The notes under the pieces: generated by a model
What the model was told of the DNA's origin: nothing
Database searches by the model: none
Seen by the model: only the letters and a program-made list of their open reading frames with translations
Shown here: positions 6,795 to 11,428 of the stretch, in pieces
How the letters are laid out: each line of letters starts with the position of its first letter
Position numbering within the stretch: position 1 is the stretch's first letter
Source: Glomus cerebriforme
Taxonomy: Eukaryota; Glomeromycota; Glomeromycetes; Glomerales; Glomeraceae
Assembly (NCBI GenBank): GCA_003550305.1
Contig: QKYT01000188.1
Span: forward strand, 175,147-186,574
DNA: 11,428 nucleotides
Direction of reading: 5' to 3'
Made by a program: the position numbers and the translations under genes

Positions 6795-7541
6795 TATGGT
6801 TCATTATATATCAATTCATCATTAATGTTATAAAGTTTGGATAAAATTTAGCAATAGGGTAAATTTAAAGAATTGTTCTTTTCATCTGTATTAAATTCTT
6901 TAAGAAATTTTTTTTTTCGTCATTTTTAAATACTCAAGTTAGTTTTCAAATCTATCCTCCATCTATTTACGCCGGTTCAATTGTATTATCTGATACAGAT
7001 ATTCAAAGGGTATCTAAGGGTTAATCCGGCAGATAACGGATATCAAACCGCCTGATGACGGATATCCGCTTCGCGAATAATAAGTTTCAATTTCATTGTC
7101 ATTATAATGAAAGATATAATGCATTAAAGTCAAGTATGATATTTATCTAATCACCCTCAGATAAATTTAAATTCTTACTTTGTAAAAAGATTATTTTTTT
7201 AACTTATTTGAAGCTCTTTTTCAAAATCTATAACATTATAGCTAGATGATTGTGAATTATGATATATTTGAGACAGTTGTTGACAAAATAAAATTTAGAA
7301 AGATTATTTGAACTACAGTATAATTTTAAAAATAAGTAAAAATCATTAATATTCATTTATTTGAACCTATATTAAATATGTCAATTTTTTCAGGGAAGAA
7401 ATTTAATTCGTAAATTTTGACAATTTCATTTGCGATTAACAATTTTTATCTTTTAGATAGCGAAGAAATAGGAAAATTTCATAAATTGAAGAAGTATTCA
7501 AATTTTTAAATATTATTTCATAATGGGTGTTGACAAGGCAT
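6795..7541 (-). pseudogene. F-box/LRR pseudogene, copy 3
   Basis: A decayed copy just downstream (3') of the intact F-box gene and in the same orientation. 6795-6945 matches about 8040-8190 of the gene (shared CAATTCATCATTAATG-type and AAAATTTAGC blocks). About 7140-7495 matches about 8425-8830 (ATGATATATTTGAGACAG against ATGACATATTCGAGACAG, AACTACAGT against AACTGCAGT). 7495-7541 matches the N-terminal codons, including TTGACAAGGCAT against TTGACGAGGCAT, so the former start ATG is at 7539-7541. Missing are the C-terminal end and about 295 bases behind the F-box. Unrelated DNA (6951-7120) sits in the middle. Stops in all frames show it is dead. Only about 160 bases separate it from the 3' end of the intact gene. 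Confidence 0.75.
6951..7120. repeat. GC-richer insert with repeated GGATATC words in F-box pseudogene 3
   Basis: A patch with no F-box similarity interrupts copy 3. It contains ACGCCGG, ATCCGGCAGATAACGGATATC, AACCGCC and GACGGATATCCGC, with a CGGATATCCG palindrome at 7059-7068 followed by TTCGCG. Repeated palindromic words against an AT-rich background suggest part of another short element. The ends could not be fixed. Confidence 0.4.
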
Positions 7542-7702
7542 TCTTTTAATAATCATTATATCGGTTAATGGTTTATATTTTATTAATAAAATATTTTAAA
7601 ACGTTTAATAGAGAAATTTATTTAAATTTTGCGAAATGCCATATTGTATTAATAATCACATGATGCTAATTTTCCTTGACTGATATTAAAAAATAGCCTA
7701 CT

Positions 7703-9178
7703 TCAATCTCTAATTTCAAATTTCCTAATAATACCTAAATTTTTATATTTATTAATTATTTTCATATTTTCTTCATTTACTTGAAAACCAACAAAATAAT
7801 CCCTAATAATTATTAAAGTAAGTGATTTTTTTGGTGATCGATTTTTCCAACTTATAAAAAAGGATTCTAAATCTTCTGGAAGTAATTTTGAAATTGAATC
7901 ATTGTATATTTTTAATTCATAAAAATTTTTTGGTGAATATTTTGCAACAGTTTCTAATACTTCTTTTTCACTTAAAAAAAACCTTTCTCCACACCAAAAT
8001 TTAATACTTTCTAAATGTTGACACCTATTGAATATAGTTATTAATGTATCTAATTCATCATCATTAAATAATACAAAAAGTTTTCTAAGATTAGGACAAA
8101 ATTTAGCTATAATTAAATTTAAATCATTATTATGTTTAGGAAAAGAAATTTCTTCAAGATTTTTTCCATTGTTTTTTAAGATATTCATTACATGTTCAGG
8201 TTTCGGACAATCATAAGGAATATTTAAGATTTGTAATTTAGGAAAAATTGCATATTGTAACTTTTCAAAATCATCAAAATATGCTCCTCCGAATGAAAAT
8301 GAAAATTCAATTTCTTGTAAATTTGGGAATGAAGCAACAAATGATAATGGTAAATTATCATTATCACTGTTGAGTTGTAATTTTGTTAATGTATTAGAGT
8401 GTTTTGTTAAAGAAGGTAAGATATCTATCCAATCACCCCCATCAAAAGCTGATAAATTTAAATTTTTTAAACTATTCTGTAAAGAAATTAATTCATTTAA
8501 CTCAATTATGATATTGAAATCTATGTTTTCAAAAAAATCTATTCTAAGTGTTTGTAAATTATGACATATTCGAGACAGCTGATGAATAAATTCAGAAGGA
8601 ATATCTGAACTGCAGTTTAATTCTGTAAGATATGTTAAACTATCTCTTGCCTCAGAAAAACAAGTAAAAGATATCTCATTTGGATTTATGTTATATATAT
8701 TATTAATATAAGTCAATTTTTTCAAGACAGAAATCTGATTTGTAAACATTTTGATAACTTCATTTACGACTAAACAATTTCTACTTTTTAGACTTAGTAA
8801 AGCGGAAGGAATTTTATCAAGGTCTACATCAATTATTCGACAAATCTCATATATTGAAAGAACTTTACAAAATGATGCATAATTAAACAGCGGTGATTCT
8901 GAAGTAGGCGTTGGAATGATGACTCCATTCTTATTTAAGAGCTCTTTTGATTCATCAGGAAGACAAGCAACTAATGTACTAATAATTTTTAATGACACTT
9001 TTGGTCGATGTTGATAAGCAATGGAGTATCTAAAATTCCAAATATTTCTCCATAAAATTCTAACAGAAACTTTACACCAAAGACGGTTAACTAACAAACA
9101 TGAGTATAAAGCGGGTTTATCGTCTTCTAAATATTCGAAAATTTCATTTAAGCAATCAGCTGGAAGTTGACGAGGCAT
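7703..9178 (-). CDS. F-box protein with degenerate leucine-rich repeats
   Basis: Intact, intronless frame of 491 residues. The N-terminal F-box occupies about residues 4-47: LPADCLNEIFEYL, then SCLLVNRLWCKVSV and ILWRNIW. In SCF ubiquitin ligases this motif binds Skp1, and the rest of the protein picks the substrate. Residues about 180-430 hold irregular leucine-rich repeats of roughly 25-30 residues, with core strands such as LTELNCSS, LQTLRID, LKNLNLS, LTKLQLN, LQILNIP, LEEISFP and LRKLFVLF. The C-terminal part (LESFFISWKNRSPKKSL, then MKIINKYKNLGIIRKFEI) is what I recall from the large F-box family of arbuscular mycorrhizal fungi. No signal peptide or membrane segment. The start follows directly from the conserved MPRQLP.D.L pattern, which is also traceable in copies 1 and 3. 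It is the only intact member of a five-copy minus-strand array. The substrate is unknown. Confidence 0.93.
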   Translation of the reverse strand: MPRQLPADCLNEIFEYLEDDKPALYSCLLVNRLWCKVSVRILWRNIWNFRYSIAYQHRPKVSLKIISTLVACLPDESKELLNKNGVIIPTPTSESPLFNYASFCKVLSIYEICRIIDVDLDKIPSALLSLKSRNCLVVNEVIKMFTNQISVLKKLTYINNIYNINPNEISFTCFSEARDSLTYLTELNCSSDIPSEFIHQLSRICHNLQTLRIDFFENIDFNIIIELNELISLQNSLKNLNLSAFDGGDWIDILPSLTKHSNTLTKLQLNSDNDNLPLSFVASFPNLQEIEFSFSFGGAYFDDFEKLQYAIFPKLQILNIPYDCPKPEHVMNILKNNGKNLEEISFPKHNNDLNLIIAKFCPNLRKLFVLFNDDELDTLITIFNRCQHLESIKFWCGERFFLSEKEVLETVAKYSPKNFYELKIYNDSISKLLPEDLESFFISWKNRSPKKSLTLIIIRDYFVGFQVNEENMKIINKYKNLGIIRKFEIRD

Positions 9179-9208
9179 TTTTTTTTTTTTTAAGAAAAAA
9201 AAAAAAAA
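9178..9208 (-). promoter_or_regulatory. T14/A14 inverted homopolymer tract at the F-box start codon
   Basis: On the plus strand a run of 14 T (9178-9191), the bases AAG, and a run of 14 A (9195-9208) sit against the start codon; the first T is part of the ATG. On the coding strand the ATG is thus preceded directly by a long A run, with a T run before that. The two runs could pair as a hairpin in the 5' leader, or the tract could be a nucleosome-poor poly(dA:dT) promoter element. Confidence 0.5.
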
Positions 9209-9684
9209 CTACCGTATTTAGACAAAAAAAATTTCGGAGTTAAGTTTATTTAAAAATGTATAATAAGCCATTGTTGTACATTGTGTAGTAAATATTACGG
9301 AGTTTCGGATGTCGATATTTAACGCCTTTTTGTGTATTGGATTCTCGAAAATGGTTGTACTAATGTCGATCAAATCTTTTTCTTTGTATTGCCCCTTTGA
9401 CCATCGATCGGGATTTTATATATTTAGCATATATAAATTGGATTTTAAAAGTTGATCAAATTGAAACTAACTGCTTTAATCTAGTTTCGGAGTAGTAAGT
9501 TGTTATTGTATTTAATAAAATGCTTTTGAAAATTTCCTTTATCGTTATTAATAACCTTATTAACCAGGATACATTTTTGCTTAAAAATTCATAAATTTAT
9601 GATATTTCGTAGGCCGGAATTAAGAACAGTAGCTGTTATTACAATTGTCGTCATCCATATACAGTATTTACTATTTTTCTTTTT
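9209..9684. other. 5' flank of the intact F-box gene
   Basis: About 475 bases without a gene. Candidate promoter words read on the minus strand include TATTATACA (about 9262-9270). Blocks here are shared with the flank of copy 1 (ATTGTGTAGTAAATATTAC with ATGTCGAT) and with 6574-6617 (CCGGAATTAAGAACA). The 73-residue plus-strand frame at 9599-9820 crosses this flank and copy 4 and is not a gene. Confidence 0.45.
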
Positions 9685-9975
9685 TTCGCAACAGTTTCTA
9701 ATTCTAAGTATCGATCAACCATCAAAATATTTAAAAAAAAGATTTCTTTATATGCAGTTTATGCACAGCGACATTCCTGAGATCATCTATTTGAATCCAA
9801 CGTGCAAAATCTGCATATAAAGTAAACTTTCTCATTATTCGATTATATTCTATTTCAAAATCTTCATGCAGCGAATTAAAATTGAAATTTAATTTGTAAA
9901 TTTGGGAATAATACTAATAAATGAGCAATATCATTCATTATTGAGATATAATTTTAATAAATTCTTTTAATTGAA
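9685..9975 (-). pseudogene. F-box/LRR pseudogene, copy 4 (small remnant)
   Basis: The clearest match is at about 9880-9970. TTTGTAAATTTGGGAAT lines up with CTTGTAAATTTGGGAAT of the intact gene (about 8311-8327), and similarity continues through AATGAGCAATATCATTCATTATTGAG against AATGATAATGGTAAATTATCATTATC and then TTGTAATTTTGTTAAT-like sequence. A second block, GCAACAGTTTCTAAT at 9689-9703, is identical to about 7943-7957. Between them GCATATAAAGTAAACTTT resembles GCATATTGTAACTTTT. Order and orientation match the gene; about 200 bases are lost between blocks. No frame remains. This copy lies upstream of the intact gene, so decayed copies flank it on both sides. Confidence 0.6.
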
Positions 9976-10107
9976 AACGTTACAGTTAAAAAAATCCATA
10001 ATAAATGATTATAAATTAATGTTTTATTAAGATCGCGCTATATAGTAATTGTTATCAGGTGATCATAATTTTTGATGGTGTTATCATTGGTGATTGGGGA
10101 TACAAAT

Positions 10108-10203
10108 ATGGAGCGTCACAGAAAATAAACTGATGAAGATGCAGGTCAAAAACCAAAGAGAGATCGCTTTCACCTCCAAGCAAAAAAGTACTTTCCGAAA
10201 TAA
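10108..10203 (+). pseudogene. Short coding scrap of unknown origin
   Basis: From an ATG at 10108 the plus strand reads MERHRK, a TAA (10126-10128), then TDEDAGQKPKRDRFHLQAKK and YFPK before a TAA at 10201-10203. The charged, G+C-richer composition stands out from the flanks and looks like the N-terminal piece of a decayed protein gene. It is too short to assign and could be chance. Confidence 0.25.
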
Positions 10204-10310
10204 GAATAAATGATAATCTAAATTTATGCTATTTACTGTAAATTAAATAGTTTAATATAAACTTAACTAATTGCATTTATAATTAAACACTAAGATTTTA
10301 TTATTATATT

Positions 10311-10401
10311 TTTATTGTAAAATTCTGGTGTTAAATTCTATTGTTATATTTTATTGTTAAATTTTATGATTAAATTCTGATTGTTTCTATTAACCAGAAT
10401 T
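10311..10401. repeat. Degenerate TTGTTAAATTCTG-type repeats between short inverted ends
   Basis: About four imperfect units of roughly 20 bases, built around TTATTGTTAAATT and TTAAATTCT, lie between AATTCTGGT (10321-10329) and its exact reverse complement ACCAGAATT (10393-10401). It may be the remains of a small element or simple AT-rich slippage. Confidence 0.35.
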
Positions 10402-10464
10402 GTATTAGCCATTTGAAAAACAAAATCGAATAATCTGAGGTCAGAGGTTACACGTGATTTGATG

Positions 10465-10729
10465 GCAAAAACCTAGCATCACCCAGAAAAATGCCGGCGG
10501 ATTTAGTTATATTAGGATTAGGATTAGGATTAGGATTAGGTAAGGGATTAGGCAGTGATTAGGTTTTAGAAATTTGTCACGCGGCATCACATCCCGACTG
10601 TTTCTTCAATTTTACAATTATTCTGGGGATGCTAATTGTCACTATTATTTATCATACCCTAATAGTATATGTGATCCGGCAAAATAAATCCGGCTACCCA
10701 TTTTTTTCTGAGTAATGCTAGGTTGTTGC
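10465..10729. mobile_element. 265-bp inverted-repeat element carrying a TTAGGA array
   Basis: The left end GCAAAAACCTAGCATCACCC and the reverse complement of the right end, GCAACAACCTAGCATTACTC, are clear inverted copies. Similarity continues through CAGAAAAA and a GCCGG.GGATTTA block to about 40 bases (10465-10507 and 10683-10729). A tandem TTAGGA array lies just inside the left arm. No coding capacity. No definite target-site duplication was seen. It sits directly against the helicase relic at 10731, so it may have inserted in that gene. The 61-residue minus-strand frame over the right arm is a by-product. Confidence 0.6.
10512..10553 (+). repeat. Telomere-like TTAGGA tandem array
   Basis: Four perfect TTAGGA units (10512-10535), then TTAGGT, AAGGGA and TTAGGC. 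This is one base from the common fungal telomere repeat TTAGGG. It lies inside an inverted-repeat element, far from any visible chromosome end, so it is an internal array and not a telomere. Confidence 0.8.
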
Positions 10730-10730
10730 T

Positions 10731-11077
10731 GTGATTCTGAGGGATGACTATCGGAAATATATGTGTTGGCTATTTGTTTGATCTTATAATTCAATCCACT
10801 GTAACCTTTCATCAAAGAAAATTTTTTCACAGTATTGGTTGGTAAAGTAGTAATAGCTGATAGTGTTGATCCAACCCATGAGTTCTTTAATTATTCTGTT
10901 ATTAGCCCTGCTGTCTCTGTTGGAGTTAATTACAAACTTGAGCACTTTGACACACTATTCGCCTGTTTTAGTGACAATTAGTGGTATGTAAAGACTTGTT
11001 GCCAGATGCTGGCCCGTGTGCGAAACCTTTGCACAAAGCAACCACTTTGTCTGTTATTGTGTCATTTATTCTGCTAG
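10731..11077 (+). pseudogene. Helicase pseudogene fragment (motifs V-VI; origin-binding-protein-like)
   Basis: From 10805 the plus strand is open for 58 codons without an ATG and reads EFFNYSVISPAVSVGVNY followed by LEHFDTLFACFSDN. It meets a TAG (10979-10981) and then continues in the same frame as WYVKTCCQMLARVRNLC before another TAG (11075-11077). A serine-rich segment with YNS (about 10787-10795) just upstream lies in another frame and may belong too. QMLARVRN fits the arginine-finger motif VI (Q..xR.R) of superfamily 2 helicases. The preceding SP..SVGV block fits motif V as seen in origin-binding-protein-like helicases found on mobile elements and in some large DNA viruses. It is a dead fragment with at least one stop and one frame change. 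It is flanked by a MITE-like element on the left and a retrotransposon repeat on the right, and is probably a mobile-element remnant. Confidence 0.5.
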
Positions 11078-11251
11078 TATTCAGCTTTACTATTTTTTTT
11101 CCGGTGTAGTGTCGGAATTAGAGTAAAAGGATCAGGTGACTTGAAGGGTCATGTGATTTTAGAATAGATCATTTAATTGATAAGCATGTTTGTAATAAGG
11201 GATGAAACATTTAATAAATTAGTGTAGATCGGATGATCGCAGATAGAATAA

Positions 11252-11259
11252 TATATAAA
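11252..11259 (+). promoter_or_regulatory. TATA box of the LTR promoter
   Basis: TATATAAA, well placed in the proposed LTR, with transcription expected to begin about 25-35 bases downstream, near GACTCAGTAAAGAGG. Confidence 0.5.
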
Positions 11260-11348
11260 GGCTATGAATTAGACTCAGTAAAGAGGAGCCTTTTGGGCCG
11301 ATAGATTACTAGTTTATAAAAATGTAACTATCAATATTTATAAGAGAT

Positions 11349-11354
11349 AATAAA
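11349..11354 (+). terminator. Polyadenylation signal of the LTR
   Basis: AATAAA followed by a T-rich stretch (GTTTTATTGTTAATT), in the position expected at the end of R within an LTR. It would serve 3' end formation from a downstream LTR copy. Confidence 0.45.
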
Positions 11355-11397
11355 GTTTTATTGTTAATTAAATTAATGAATTTTTAATGAATAAACA

Positions 11398-11428
11398 ATG
11401 TAGTGTCAGAAGTGGCAGAAGTCTGACG
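11398..11428 (+). other. Possible primer-binding region and start of the retrotransposon interior
   Basis: TGTAGTGTCAGAAGTGG begins two bases after the proposed LTR end. A second candidate is TGGCAGAAGTCTGACG (11413-11428), which starts with the TGG that pairs with the CCA end of a tRNA. Which of the two primes, and with which tRNA, cannot be told here. The first 13 bases nearly repeat the LTR start (11105-11117), with one difference. Confidence 0.4.

Larger units (their letters stand above)
11105..11397 (+). mobile_element. LTR of a probable Ty3/Gypsy-type retrotransposon (5' LTR)
   Basis: The segment begins TGTAGTGTCGG and ends AATAAACA, so it has the TGT...ACA ends of a retroviral-type long terminal repeat, 293 bp long. 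Inside are a TATA box (11252-11259) and, about 90 bases later, an AATAAA polyadenylation signal (11349-11354), in the order expected of U3-R-U5. A TGTCAGAAGTGG word follows within two bases, a sequence type I associate with the primer-binding region of Gypsy-like elements. Since the window ends 31 bases later, the second LTR, the gag-pol genes and the target-site duplication cannot be checked. A solo LTR with chance flanks is the main alternative. Confidence 0.55.

Noticed and set aside
8028..8564. Two plus-strand frames of 62 and 64 residues
   Set aside because: Both are antisense shadows of the intact F-box gene.
9599..9820. 73-residue plus-strand open frame
   Set aside because: It crosses duplicated flank sequence and the antisense of F-box copy 4, and shows no family pattern.
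10512..10553. A true telomere
   Set aside because: Only about five variant units, inside an element and followed by nearly 900 bases of other DNA.
10645..10830. 61-residue minus-strand open frame
   Set aside because: It overlaps the right arm of the inverted-repeat element and is antisense to the helicase relic.
1..11428. Transfer or ribosomal RNA genes
   Set aside because: I looked for cloverleaf-like GC-richer blocks and conserved rRNA words on both strands and found none.

Overview
The window looks like nuclear DNA of a filamentous fungus, most likely an arbuscular mycorrhizal one (Glomeromycotina, Rhizophagus type). The DNA is strongly AT-rich and full of homopolymer runs. Genes are far apart and monocistronic, with no ribosome binding sites or operons. 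The two intact genes belong to families greatly expanded in those fungi: an F-box/leucine-rich-repeat protein and a ubiquitin-like domain fused to an ADP-ribosyltransferase-like (PARP-like) domain. The organism call is inference from family resemblance; no database was searched.

Layout. 35-386: an unidentified, broken coding relic on the minus strand. 743-1774: the intact ubiquitin-like/ART fusion gene (minus). A 147-bp inverted-repeat element with perfect 20-bp ends (1850-1996) lies 75 bp upstream of its first ATG. 2443-9975: a head-to-tail array of F-box genes on the minus strand, made of one intact gene (7703-9178) and four decayed copies (2443-3405, 4797-5345, 6795-7541, 9685-9975). Set into or between the copies are short insertions: a TGAC-rich segment (2966-3282), a foldback element (5352-5588), a 382-bp element with a 9-bp target-site duplication (5760-6141) and a GC-richer insert (6951-7120). 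A frameshifted plus-strand membrane-protein relic resembling the TspO/MBR-related family lies at 3863-4251, and a possible last exon with its intron at 4539-4784.

The right end (about 10.1-11.4 kb) is a graveyard of mobile DNA. It holds a short plus-strand coding scrap, an inverted-repeat element that carries a (TTAGGA)n array, and a decayed helicase fragment with a readable motif VI. It ends in what appears to be the 5' long terminal repeat of an LTR retrotransposon, with TATA box, polyadenylation signal and possible primer-binding region, running off the edge of the window.

The two intact genes both point to ubiquitin biology. F-box proteins are substrate receptors of SCF ubiquitin ligases, and the other gene joins a ubiquitin-like fold to an ART-like domain. 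Nothing shows that they work together. The strongest biological lead is the ubiquitin-like/ART fusion, whose ubiquitin-like domain keeps Arg42, Arg72 and the terminal Gly-Gly but has lost the Ile44 recognition patch. The strongest genomic lead is the birth-and-death F-box array, broken up by short inverted-repeat elements.
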